Of a stretch of 28,650 nucleotides of DNA, positions 15,580-23,372 are shown piece by piece. The DNA is from Aquirhabdus sp. (lineage in GTDB: Bacteria; Pseudomonadota; Gammaproteobacteria; Pseudomonadales; Moraxellaceae). Numbering within the stretch: the first letter of the stretch is position 1; each line of letters opens with the position of its first letter. The position numbers and the translations under genes were made by a program. The notes under the pieces were generated by a model. That model did no database searches and was not told where the DNA came from. It saw only the letters and a list, made by a program, of their open reading frames with translations. Location: contig JASLGO010000011.1 in assembly GCA_030150135.1 (NCBI GenBank), positions 1 to 28,650 on the forward strand, given 5' to 3'.

Positions 15580-16479
15580 ATGATCATCGTACATCGAGCG
15601 TTCTGCGTATTCATAACAGGAGTTTGTATATCTGTTGGGGTGTTATCGCGTACTGCTTGTGCTGATGATGCCTCAAAGTTTTATACAGTGATCGATCAAG
15701 ATGGTCACATGCGCTCAATTCAGAAAAAGGCTGCTGATTCTGATCATCCAAACTCATCATCTGCATCAATATCGGATCAGTCTTCTACTGAACCGATCCT
15801 GATGATGGATGGTCAGCAATATGTAGATAGTGAGTATCTAGAGAAACGTAAGTTTAATTTAGCAGGCAAAAAAACATTTTATGCGATGCCCGATGGCATG
15901 GGCGGTACTCAGGTCATTGAGCGAGTACCGGGCGGAGTTAACAAAGAAGATCATATTCCAGATAAATCAGAAGTAAGTTCAGAGCCGTTGGTGAGTTTGT
16001 CCACACAATACGAGCGCGTCCCTGCTGCTGATATCGTATCTTTGATCAATATGAAATGTTTATCGAGTCCAGCATTGGATAAGATAAAGGTCTTGCGCGA
16101 CCAGCAGCTTATTATCTGGCCGCGCTCAGATGCGCCAATGGTGAATCACCGAGTTGGTTTAAATTACGTTGTTGTCAAGTTGGGATTAAATAATCGCGAC
16201 ATATCACTACAATCTGTTGCACCATTGGGACGCCAATCTGATTATTATTGGCCTTTACCTATTTTCTTAGATGAGCAGGGATGTGTATTGGAAGGGGTGA
16301 ATGCTTTTTATCAGAAAACATTACCTTCGACGATGTTACAGCCTTCGGTGCTAGTTGGAAATCTGCATGTGCCTGAACATGCTAAATATCTCATGTTGAC
16401 GCCACTCCATGAGGCAATTGATTTACCGAATATGAGACTTTCTGAAGTTGGACAGATTCGATTAATACCACTTCGCTAG
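15580..16479 (+). CDS. filE: Exported soluble protein of the fil locus (FilE-like)
   Basis: A 299-residue protein with signal peptide (MIIVHRAFCVFITGVCISVG to TACADD), so it is probably periplasmic. It starts 4 bp after filD, with AGGA before the ATG, indicating translational coupling. After cleavage, FYTVIDQDGHMRSIQ resembles the short N-terminal beta motif of DUF4124-like proteins. A linker rich in Ser and Asp follows. The C-terminal region (about 150-299) ends with NLHVPEHAKYLML and then VGQIRLIPLR, which reminds me of the C-terminal domain of MalM-type periplasmic proteins. Both resemblances come from memory and are weak. FilE proteins are named as putative pilus assembly proteins in Acinetobacter, without a demonstrated mechanism that I know of. 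Confidence 0.65.
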   Translation: MIIVHRAFCVFITGVCISVGVLSRTACADDASKFYTVIDQDGHMRSIQKKAADSDHPNSSSASISDQSSTEPILMMDGQQYVDSEYLEKRKFNLAGKKTFYAMPDGMGGTQVIERVPGGVNKEDHIPDKSEVSSEPLVSLSTQYERVPAADIVSLINMKCLSSPALDKIKVLRDQQLIIWPRSDAPMVNHRVGLNYVVVKLGLNNRDISLQSVAPLGRQSDYYWPLPIFLDEQGCVLEGVNAFYQKTLPSTMLQPSVLVGNLHVPEHAKYLMLTPLHEAIDLPNMRLSEVGQIRLIPLR

Positions 16480-16598
16480 TTTGTTTTTGAGATTTGTTGA
16501 TAAGTTATGTTCGATGGTCGCTCTGGTTTTTCGTTGTTAGCGATTGATAAGCAGATAGCGGGCTATAAGATAAATTGATATATGAGGCTGATGGAAAA

Positions 16599-18584
16599 AT
16601 GGATTTTATGAAAAAACATGATATTAACTTGCCGTATAAGACGGTGACTCTGTCGGCTTTCCCTATCGTAGCACTTACGACTGTATTAAGTGGTTGTGGT
16701 GGTGCAAGTAATAATTTGGCAGATCCAACTGCATCTGCAACTGGTGCGATTGTGGCGTGTACTTCTACAAGTACAACGACATGTGTTTCTTCTCAATTTG
16801 TTGTCGATGCTCCTGTCTCTGGAATTAGTTATCAGTGTGGTAGTGTAAATAATGTGACTGATGCTACTGGTACTGTTTCATGTCCAGATCAATCGGTTGC
16901 TACTTTTTCGATTCAGGGTACCGGTGGTAAAAAATCGATTACGTTAGGTAGTTATTTAATTCAATCGAATCGGGATGTTGGAAGGAACGCAACCCAAGCT
17001 TTAGTCAGCATAACACCACTCAATTTAGTATCAAATAGTAAAGATGCAACGAGTCTGTCTGATTCTGCCGCGACTGCTGCTGTCAATATTGCTCAGGTGA
17101 TCGAAAGCCTACGGAGTACAAGCTCCCCTTATACCGCAGGTTCGCCAACGAGTCGAATCATTATTGATTCGGCAACACAGGATAAGATTAATTTACTGGC
17201 ATCAGATATTATTGCGGGTGATTTTGCGAGCGACGCTGCTGCAACCAAACTTGCACCAGTTCTTACAGGCTTAAATACATCCTTAGTCTCAACGGCTGAT
17301 ACGATCACTCGATTTAATCAAGCCTTACAGGCCATTCAGGCTGGTGCGTATTACACTAGCCCAGTGTTGATCGGAAGTTTACCAAGTTTTTCAACAGCCG
17401 CTGCGCAGCAGATTGCAACGTTGGCAACTTCAAACACCACGAATGATGAAGCTCTGGTTGGATTATCTAGTGTGATTGATCGCAGTGGTTATGCTATAGG
17501 GTTGGGTGTAGAGTGGAATGGTAATATTGCACCTGCAGGCTCATCTACACCAACGGCGTATAATTTGTTAACAAGTTCAAATGGTTATAATCGTTTAATC
17601 TTGAATAACAATGCAGTCAATACGCCGTCATTTTTGAATCCTGTCAGTAACTTTGTGAATAGCAATTTTGTTTGGCAGTCTCAAGCATTTTCATTGGATT
17701 CGAATGGTGCTTGGCAACAGCAAACGAGCCCATTGGGTACAGCCACGTTTAAGAATGGTCGTTTATTGGGTGGTACTTATATCGTCGGTAGTAATACGTT
17801 ATGGCAAAACGTCTCGAATACGTCAACTACGATTGCTCCATCAAATGAATTGGCATCATGGAGTCAAGATAATAGTTCCATTACGAATTATTATAATGGG
17901 ACGATGAATCTTCAAAAGTCTCGTAGTGTCGATACTTTCTTAGATCCTCTGGTGTATAAAACCGCTGCTAATGTCGGTAGTGGAAATAAACCAATTTTCC
18001 CACTATATGGTGTGTTGACCTTTACCTATACCGATACAAATCAATTAACTCAAACGCTTGGTAGTCAAGGTATCGCTATTCTTGCGAACGGTAATATTAT
18101 TACGGATATGAATAAACAGTGCCTCCCTGTGAATTCCAATACATTGATTGATGCGGCTGGAACACAGCAATACCGTATTGGTGTAGTGGGTGCGGCATTC
18201 CAAGGGATCACCAATATTTCGGCACGCTATATTAGTCCGATCGTTGTACTGAGTGGTCAGCAGTTTGGGGCATTGAATGGTGTTCAAGTTGGAACAATTA
18301 ACTCATCCCCATCTGCGAAAGTGAATGTTCAGGCTGTGCTCAGTGGTAACGTCAATATGAGTGATAACTCGAATGTTTATTCGACTGATTCTTCAACAGG
18401 TAAAGTCACTGTGACGAGTACGGGTGAGCAAAGTGTATTACCCGCTCAGTATTTAAACTATTATGATTTCTGGAATGCAAATAAAACGACTCAAACTCAG
18501 GCAGATAAGATCGCAATTGCGCGTAGTTCAGGCTATGTCACAATGGCGGTAAGCGGGTGTTATAATCCACAGCCAGCACCATAA
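16599..18584 (+). CDS. filF: Large lipoprotein of the fil locus (FilF-like)
   Basis: The last gene of the fil block encodes about 661 residues from the ATG at 16599. An ATG at 16608 is an alternative, and the frame reaches a TTG at 16575. A lipoprotein signal peptide with lipobox LSGC is followed by GGASNN, so the mature protein is lipid-anchored. Position +2 is Gly, not Asp, which is consistent with outer-membrane sorting by enterobacterial rules. Next comes an immunoglobulin-like segment with paired Cys (FVVDAPVSGISYQC, then TGTVSC), a module seen in many exported lipoproteins. The rest is rich in Ser, Thr and Asn with no motif I recognise. FilF is annotated as a putative pilus assembly protein in Acinetobacter. 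A 119-bp gap precedes the gene and a strong terminator follows. Confidence 0.75.
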   Translation: MDFMKKHDINLPYKTVTLSAFPIVALTTVLSGCGGASNNLADPTASATGAIVACTSTSTTTCVSSQFVVDAPVSGISYQCGSVNNVTDATGTVSCPDQSVATFSIQGTGGKKSITLGSYLIQSNRDVGRNATQALVSITPLNLVSNSKDATSLSDSAATAAVNIAQVIESLRSTSSPYTAGSPTSRIIIDSATQDKINLLASDIIAGDFASDAAATKLAPVLTGLNTSLVSTADTITRFNQALQAIQAGAYYTSPVLIGSLPSFSTAAAQQIATLATSNTTNDEALVGLSSVIDRSGYAIGLGVEWNGNIAPAGSSTPTAYNLLTSSNGYNRLILNNNAVNTPSFLNPVSNFVNSNFVWQSQAFSLDSNGAWQQQTSPLGTATFKNGRLLGGTYIVGSNTLWQNVSNTSTTIAPSNELASWSQDNSSITNYYNGTMNLQKSRSVDTFLDPLVYKTAANVGSGNKPIFPLYGVLTFTYTDTNQLTQTLGSQGIAILANGNIITDMNKQCLPVNSNTLIDAAGTQQYRIGVVGAAFQGITNISARYISPIVVLSGQQFGALNGVQVGTINSSPSAKVNVQAVLSGNVNMSDNSNVYSTDSSTGKVTVTSTGEQSVLPAQYLNYYDFWNANKTTQTQADKIAIARSSGYVTMAVSGCYNPQPAP

Positions 18585-18597
18585 GCGTGAAGTGAAT

Positions 18598-18626
18598 AAA
18601 AAAGAGACCAAATTGGTCTCTTTTTT
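18598..18626. terminator. Bidirectional terminator ending the fil block
   Basis: GAGACCAA (18604-18611) pairs with TTGGTCTC (18613-18620), with six A before and six T after. The symmetry lets it stop both filF transcripts and those of the convergent NUDIX gene. Confidence 0.92.
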
Positions 18627-18670
18627 ATGGTCATCGGTTTATGATTTGAAGCTAACTATTTAGAAGTTAA

Positions 18671-19234
18671 TTATTCAATAGACGTATCATTTCCTGTAAT
18701 AGTTTCCAGATGAAATGGAACCTGATTGGTTGAGAAATCATAGTGTTTGCGGTCGTTAAAATAGTGTTTTAGGGTGCGGTAAATGCTAGGAAAGGCTAGA
18801 CTATCCCATGGAATGTCTGCTTCTTCAAATAAAGCGCACTCTAGGCTTTCGTCTCCAGCACCGTATTCGCCATTTTCAAGTTCACCTTTGAATAGCATGT
18901 ACACTTGGCCAATTTGAGGAATGTTATAGCTACAATAGAGGTGATCAACATTCACTTTACCTTCAGCTTCTTCCCAAGTTTCTCGTGCGGCACCTTGTTC
19001 CATCGTCTCTTGTAGTTCCATGAAACCTGCAGGTAAAGTCCAGAGTCCGTAGCGGGGTTCAATGGCACGACGGCAGAGTAAGACTTTGCCCTGCCAAATG
19101 GCGAGAGCACCACAAATAATTTTGGGATTTTCATAGTGAATATGATGGCAATTTGGGCAGACCTCGCGATAGTGGGTATCGCCTTCGGGAATTGCGGTCT
19201 GCGTGGCATGACCACATTTGATACAAAAAGCCAT
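18671..19234 (-). CDS. NUDIX hydrolase with N-terminal zinc ribbon
   Basis: A 187-residue cytoplasmic pyrophosphohydrolase. A zinc ribbon is formed by Cys4/Cys7 and Cys26/Cys29 (CIKC and CPNC). The NUDIX box follows as GFMELQETMEQGAARE continuing TWEEAEG, with all expected Glu and Arg positions (G-x5-E-x7-R-E-x2-E-E). The stretch CRRAIEPRYGLWTLPAGFMEL is typical of a small zinc-ribbon NUDIX family common in Proteobacteria, distinct from NudC in its shorter length. The substrate, a nucleoside diphosphate derivative, cannot be told. The ATG at 19234 is clear from the ribbon position. Transcription is convergent with filF. Confidence 0.9.
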   Translation of the reverse strand: MAFCIKCGHATQTAIPEGDTHYREVCPNCHHIHYENPKIICGALAIWQGKVLLCRRAIEPRYGLWTLPAGFMELQETMEQGAARETWEEAEGKVNVDHLYCSYNIPQIGQVYMLFKGELENGEYGAGDESLECALFEEADIPWDSLAFPSIYRTLKHYFNDRKHYDFSTNQVPFHLETITGNDTSIE

Positions 19235-19537
19235 CGTGTTGTTCCTGAAAATTAAAGCAAATTCTAAAAAGCGATTAACCGCTAGATAGATCTGATTCCT
19301 GATCGTAATCGTGCATCAACAATACCAAACATCACTGTTAAATCCCAGAACTATGTCTATAGAATCAACTTATTCTATCGGAGCATATCAATACGCCCCA
19401 GAATAACGATAATCGAACTCATGAGTTCAGTGCTTGGTCAGTAATTCTGCTAGTCTGACGGGATATATATGATTTACTCTATCGGTAAGGGATAGTTTAA
19501 TTTTTAGAAGTTTAAATACAGTTGGGTGGATTTGGAT
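19235..19537. other. Intergenic region between divergent NUDIX genes
   Basis: No gene is seen in these 303 bases. The region holds the inverted repeat ATAGAAT/ATTCTAT (19359-19365 and 19372-19378). It also holds a 12-mer TTAYTCTATCGG occurring directly repeated at 19370-19381 and 19474-19485, and the dyad CTATC/GATAG behind the second copy. It presumably carries the promoters of both flanking genes. Confidence 0.5.
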
Positions 19538-20131
19538 ATGTCCGTTGCTGTGCCATCACTTCGGTCGCGCGTTGAGTCGCAGCTTAGGTTTGCGAAGCGT
19601 CGCAGCGTTGCAGATGCTGCCGTATTACTTGCGATGACGGATGAGGATGATCCGCGTATTTTGTTGTCTAAACGAGCTGATACGCTCAACCACCATGCTG
19701 GAGAAGTGTCTTTACCTGGTGGAAAGCGCGATTCAAGTGATACGAGTAATATTGCTGTTGCGCTGCGTGAGGCTTGGGAGGAGACGGCGCTTGATCCATT
19801 TTCTGTGCGTCTGATCGGTGAGCTACCGACTCAAACTGCGCGTAGTGGAATTAGTGTGAAGCCGATTGTAGGGATTATTCCTGCTGAGTCTGTATTGGTG
19901 GCTCAACCAGATGAAATTGATAAACTTTTCTTTGTTCGTTTATCGTATTTGTTGAATGAAAATCCTGTGCCTTATCGTGTTGAAATGAAGGCTGGTATGT
20001 TTTCTGTTCCGAGTTTTAGAGTAGAGGGTGAGGTAGTTTGGGGGCTAACTGGACGAATTCTGGTTGATCTTGTTCGATATGGATTAAATAAAAGAATCGA
20101 TTGGCCTTTATTTTATGTGACCAAAAAATAA
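19538..20131 (+). CDS. CoA pyrophosphatase-like NUDIX hydrolase (NudL type)
   Basis: The protein has 197 residues from the ATG at 19538, which has GGTGG 8 bp upstream; the frame extends 4 codons to a GTG. The motif LNHHAGEVSLPGGKRDSSD, followed by AVALREAWEETAL, is the signature of the NudL/CoA-diphosphatase group of NUDIX enzymes, including the HHAGxVSxPGG lead-in. The usual downstream block KPIVGIIP and a DEIDKLFFV stretch also match. The family splits CoA into 3',5'-ADP and phosphopantetheine. It stands just before the carbonic anhydrase homologue on the same strand, with a 51-bp gap, so the two may be co-transcribed. Confidence 0.87.
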   Translation: MSVAVPSLRSRVESQLRFAKRRSVADAAVLLAMTDEDDPRILLSKRADTLNHHAGEVSLPGGKRDSSDTSNIAVALREAWEETALDPFSVRLIGELPTQTARSGISVKPIVGIIPAESVLVAQPDEIDKLFFVRLSYLLNENPVPYRVEMKAGMFSVPSFRVEGEVVWGLTGRILVDLVRYGLNKRIDWPLFYVTKK

Positions 20132-20182
20132 GAGATGTTGTTGTGTGCTGGCTATACGATGCAAAAAAGATAGAGGTGTGTG

Positions 20183-20725
20183 ATGTTGTATTGTTTTGAG
20201 GATTATTGCCCTTCTACGAATGTGAATGCAGGTGAAACTTGGAACGGCTGGGTTGCGGACAATGCAACGGTCATTGGACAAGTCTCGCTTGGTCAATCAG
20301 TCAGTGTTTGGTTTGGCGCGGTGATCCGTGGCGATAATGCACGGATTGAGATTGGTAATTTTAGTAATATTCAAGAGAATACCGTTCTACATACAGATGC
20401 GGGTATTGACCTAAAAATTGGGCAATATGTGACGGTGGGTCATCAAGTCACCTTGCATGGTTGCCAAATTGGCGATAACAGTTTGATTGGCATTAACGCG
20501 GTCGTATTGAATCATGCGGTGATTGGTAAAAATTGCATCATTGGGGCAAATGCGCTTATTCCTGAACGGATGGTCATTCCAGATAATTCGATTGTGATGG
20601 GTTCGCCAGGAAAAATCATTAAACCTGCCAGTGAAGCGGTTGAGCAAATGCTTCGTATGAGTGCATTACATTATGCTGAACATTGTCAGCGTTTTAAGAA
20701 CGGGTTACGTCCGCATAGTTTTTGA
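20183..20725 (+). CDS. Gamma-type carbonic anhydrase family protein (YrdA-like)
   Basis: A 180-residue left-handed beta-helix protein of the gamma carbonic anhydrase/YrdA-PaaY family. Hexapeptide repeats run from about residue 28 to 145. The three zinc-ligand histidines are visible at about 70 (NTVLHTDAG), 87 and 92 (VGHQVTLHG). The motif VWFGAVIRGDNARIEIG is typical. Many members show weak or no carbonic anhydrase activity, so the physiological role is uncertain. The ATG at 20183 is preferred because GAGGT lies 5 bp upstream. The GTG just before it is too close to that site. A REP-like inverted repeat follows the gene. Confidence 0.9.
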   Translation: MLYCFEDYCPSTNVNAGETWNGWVADNATVIGQVSLGQSVSVWFGAVIRGDNARIEIGNFSNIQENTVLHTDAGIDLKIGQYVTVGHQVTLHGCQIGDNSLIGINAVVLNHAVIGKNCIIGANALIPERMVIPDNSIVMGSPGKIIKPASEAVEQMLRMSALHYAEHCQRFKNGLRPHSF

Positions 20726-20748
20726 TTTTTTAAAATATAATCTCCGCT

Positions 20749-20809
20749 AGCTGAGCCAGTCGAAGTCTTTTTTGTATGGTGAAAAACCTTCGACAGGCCT
20801 CAGGGAGCT
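20749..20809. repeat. REP-like inverted repeat between the carbonic anhydrase homologue and mobA
   Basis: AGCTGAGCCAGTCGAAG (20749-20765) and its imperfect complement CTTCGACAGGCCTCAGGGAG (20788-20807) face each other across 22 bases. The core GTCGAAG/CTTCGAC is perfect. The words resemble a widespread proteobacterial palindromic repeat containing CTTCGACAGGCTCAG, here slightly degraded. Confidence 0.65.
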
Positions 20810-20831
20810 GTACATAAACTCTCCTGATTTT

Positions 20832-21485
20832 TCAATCCGTGTCTTTCAGTGCCGCTAATTGACTTTTATCATTAATATTTAAAAATGCTTTTTTATTTGT
20901 CCATGGAATATCTAAGGCTTGGCGTGTATTGAGCCAATGATGGACGGCGCGGCTGTTTTGAAGTGCTAGCTGAAGTCCAGTGATTTCGTCTTTATGAAGC
21001 AGTAAACATAAGTTTTGGCGGCGTTCACCGTCGTGGGCAACGGCAATTTTGGCGGCTTGTGGATTGAGTTGTAGATGTTTTGACAAGGTATGCCATGCAA
21101 TGTGTGCAAATTCTGTTGGGTAGTAAATTAGATCACAAGGTGTGACGAGCACCCAGTCATGAAGGCAGTGTGGCAATGTGGCTAGAATGCCAGAGAGCGC
21201 GCCAGCATAAGTGACTTCACTCGGTTGATCATGTACGGTTATCCCATACTGAGCATAGATTTCTGGATGACGATTGCAACTGATGATGACTTGCGCCACT
21301 TGTTGGGGCAATGCTTCCTTAACCCACTCTACTAAAGGTTTATCTTGGTACAAGACTAATCCTTTGTCCAAACCTCCCATTCGCCGTCCTTCACCTCCTG
21401 CGAGAATAATTGCCGATAATAAGGGTATTGTCGTCGGTGGTACTTTATCGGTTGTTTTATGTGAAGAATCGAGCAGAGCGGTCAT
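20832..21485 (-). CDS. mobA: Molybdenum cofactor guanylyltransferase
   Basis: MobA transfers GMP to molybdopterin to make the guanine dinucleotide form of the cofactor. The protein has 217 residues, with the nucleotidyltransferase signature LAGGEGRRMGGLDKG at about 29-42. TYAGALSGILATL and the metal-binding LVTPCDLIYYP follow. The Cys replaces a small residue in the usual TPCD/VPCD motif region and is common in this family. No other molybdenum cofactor gene is nearby, so it appears to be a lone gene. The N-terminal 20 residues before the beta strand are longer than in E. coli MobA, and a start at a later codon cannot be excluded. Confidence 0.92.
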   Translation of the reverse strand: MTALLDSSHKTTDKVPPTTIPLLSAIILAGGEGRRMGGLDKGLVLYQDKPLVEWVKEALPQQVAQVIISCNRHPEIYAQYGITVHDQPSEVTYAGALSGILATLPHCLHDWVLVTPCDLIYYPTEFAHIAWHTLSKHLQLNPQAAKIAVAHDGERRQNLCLLLHKDEITGLQLALQNSRAVHHWLNTRQALDIPWTNKKAFLNINDKSQLAALKDTD

Positions 21486-21617
21486 ATTTGGCTTAGAATC
21501 CTGCTTTTCATGTCATATCTGGCTGAGTCATTGATGCTTTTATACTGACTTGCTCATGATAATCTAATTGTTTATTGATTTAATAGAAAATGCTGGGAAT
21601 CAGCCTTAGGGGTACGC

Positions 21618-22301
21618 ATGCTACTTGCACTTGAGACCGCGACAGATCAGTGTTCGGTTGTTTTGTATGACGCGACAGGTGTGCAGGCCGAGCGTTTGGA
21701 TATGCGTGCGCGTGAGCAAACGCGGTTAATTTTGCCGATGATTGATGCGGTATTGGCGGAGCGACAACTGACATTTAAAGATTTGTCGGCAATAGCATTT
21801 AGCCGTGGACCGGGTTCGTTTAGCGGTGTGCGCATCAATGCTGCGGTGACACAAGCATTAGCATGGGCGCATGATTTGCCTGTAGTGGCAGTCTCGACGT
21901 TACAAGCCTTGGCACAGCATGCTTATGCGAATCATGGTTTACATCGAGTTTGTGCGGTGATTGATGCGCGTATGAATGAGGTTTACGCAGCATCGTTTGA
22001 AGTTGATCACCATGGCGTCATGCACATGATTGGCAACGAGCAATTAGCGGCTTATAACGCAGTCAACATTATGCCGAGTACGCAAGCTCTGGTGGGGAGT
22101 GGTAGCGAATTAGTGGTGTTGGGTGTTGGCGTTGATTTACCTCGAATCGTGGCGTGTAGTGCGACGGCACATGATATTGCATTCCTCGGCTGGGATGCAT
22201 TGCAGCGCGGTCAGACAGTGAGTGCGGCAGAGGCTTTACCTGTGTATTTACGTGATGATGCGTGGAAGAAGCTAGATCAGCAGCGAAAAATTTCTTTATA
22301 A
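21618..22301 (+). CDS. tsaB: tRNA threonylcarbamoyladenosine biosynthesis protein TsaB
   Basis: TsaB is the scaffold partner of TsaD and TsaE in forming t6A at position 37 of ANN-decoding tRNAs. The 227-residue protein has the ASKHA fold signature LLALETATDQCSVVLYD at the N-terminus and AFSRGPGSFSGVRI at about 55-68. IDARMNEVYAASFE follows further on. Length and motifs match the family. An AGGGG site precedes the ATG. uppP follows 35 bp downstream and may share the transcript. The upstream mobA is divergent. Confidence 0.93.
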   Translation: MLLALETATDQCSVVLYDATGVQAERLDMRAREQTRLILPMIDAVLAERQLTFKDLSAIAFSRGPGSFSGVRINAAVTQALAWAHDLPVVAVSTLQALAQHAYANHGLHRVCAVIDARMNEVYAASFEVDHHGVMHMIGNEQLAAYNAVNIMPSTQALVGSGSELVVLGVGVDLPRIVACSATAHDIAFLGWDALQRGQTVSAAEALPVYLRDDAWKKLDQQRKISL

Positions 22302-22336
22302 ATTTAACCTTTTCAGAATCATTTTAAGAGAGATAG

Positions 22337-23164
22337 ATGGATATCGTATTATTTTTTCAAGCGGTAATTATGGGACTTGTGGAAGGCATCACGGAGTTTT
22401 TGCCTGTTTCAAGTACTGGACATTTGATTTTAACAGGTGAGCTCCTGCATTTCTGGACTCCAGATAAACGCGATGCCTTTGAAGTATCGATCCAAATGGG
22501 TGCGATTCTGGCGGTGATCTTCCAATATTGGGGTCGTCTATGGGGTGCGCTACGCGGCGTGTTTGTCGGTGATAAAACGTCGATTCGTTTTGCAACGAAT
22601 TTAATTGTTGCGTCAATTCCTGCTGCGGTCATTGGTTTGTTGTTTGGTTCAGTGCTTAAGCACTATTTATTTAATGTCTATACGGTTGCAGCTGCATTTA
22701 TTGTCGGTGGATTGATTATTCTGTGGGCGGAAAAGCGCCAGCACCAAACAACAGTGGTCGATGTCGATCAACTGACGTTAAAGAAGGCGATCGCAATTGG
22801 TGTCGTTCAATGTTTAGCGTTTATTCCAGGAACTTCTCGCTCAGGTGCGACGATTATTGGGAGTTTGTTTCTGGGTTTATCTCGTACCACTGCGGCAGAG
22901 TTTTCGTTTTTCTTAGGCATTCCTGTGTTGTTTGGTGCGGGAACACTGGATTTGTATAAGCATCGCCATGTGTTTTTACCAGAAGACTGGTTAGTTGTTT
23001 TGGTTGGTGGCGTGGTTTCGTTTATTGCGGCGTTGGTGGTGATTCGTGCGTTGATTCGTTATGTATCGCAGCATGATTTTACGCCGTTTGCATGGTATCG
23101 AATTGCATTTGGGTTGTTGATTTTGTTGACTTCTTGGATGGGGTGGGTGAATTGGAGTGCCTGA
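22337..23164 (+). CDS. uppP: Undecaprenyl-diphosphate phosphatase (BacA type), copy 1
   Basis: This integral membrane phosphatase recycles undecaprenyl diphosphate to the monophosphate carrier used in peptidoglycan synthesis, and overexpression of the family gives bacitracin resistance. The 275-residue protein has the canonical motifs GLVEGITEFLPVSSTGH (about 13-29, with the conserved Glu pair) and PGTSRSGAT (164-172). Several hydrophobic helices are evident. GAGAG lies before the ATG. It follows tsaB by 35 bp and converges on a second uppP-like gene. This copy carries the standard motifs and is probably the general house-keeping enzyme. Confidence 0.95.
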   Translation: MDIVLFFQAVIMGLVEGITEFLPVSSTGHLILTGELLHFWTPDKRDAFEVSIQMGAILAVIFQYWGRLWGALRGVFVGDKTSIRFATNLIVASIPAAVIGLLFGSVLKHYLFNVYTVAAAFIVGGLIILWAEKRQHQTTVVDVDQLTLKKAIAIGVVQCLAFIPGTSRSGATIIGSLFLGLSRTTAAEFSFFLGIPVLFGAGTLDLYKHRHVFLPEDWLVVLVGGVVSFIAALVVIRALIRYVSQHDFTPFAWYRIAFGLLILLTSWMGWVNWSA

Positions 23165-23341
23165 TTTAAAGGTGATGGTAAACGAAGTATAAGCATTGTC
23201 TTTGTTCTGGCTAATCGTTGAAGTACATTTGCAATGCTTTGCTTTAAGCTCTCTCTTTTTGAGGTATGAAATCTAGGCAAGAGACGGCTTTACCTGAGCG
23301 CAAAAGATGGGAATAGTTTTCTAAAACCATCCCCATCCCGA

Positions 23342-23362
23342 CCTTCCCCTTGAAGGGGAAGG
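23342..23362. repeat. Palindromic repeat between the two uppP genes
   Basis: CCTTCCCCTT (23342-23351) and AAGGGGAAGG (23353-23362) form a perfect 10-bp dyad around a single G, preceded by CCATCCCCATCCCGA. The combination resembles a short palindromic repeat family found between genes in many Proteobacteria. It could also help stop convergent transcription, though there is no T-run directly behind it. Confidence 0.65.
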
Positions 23363-23372
23363 AGATAAATTT

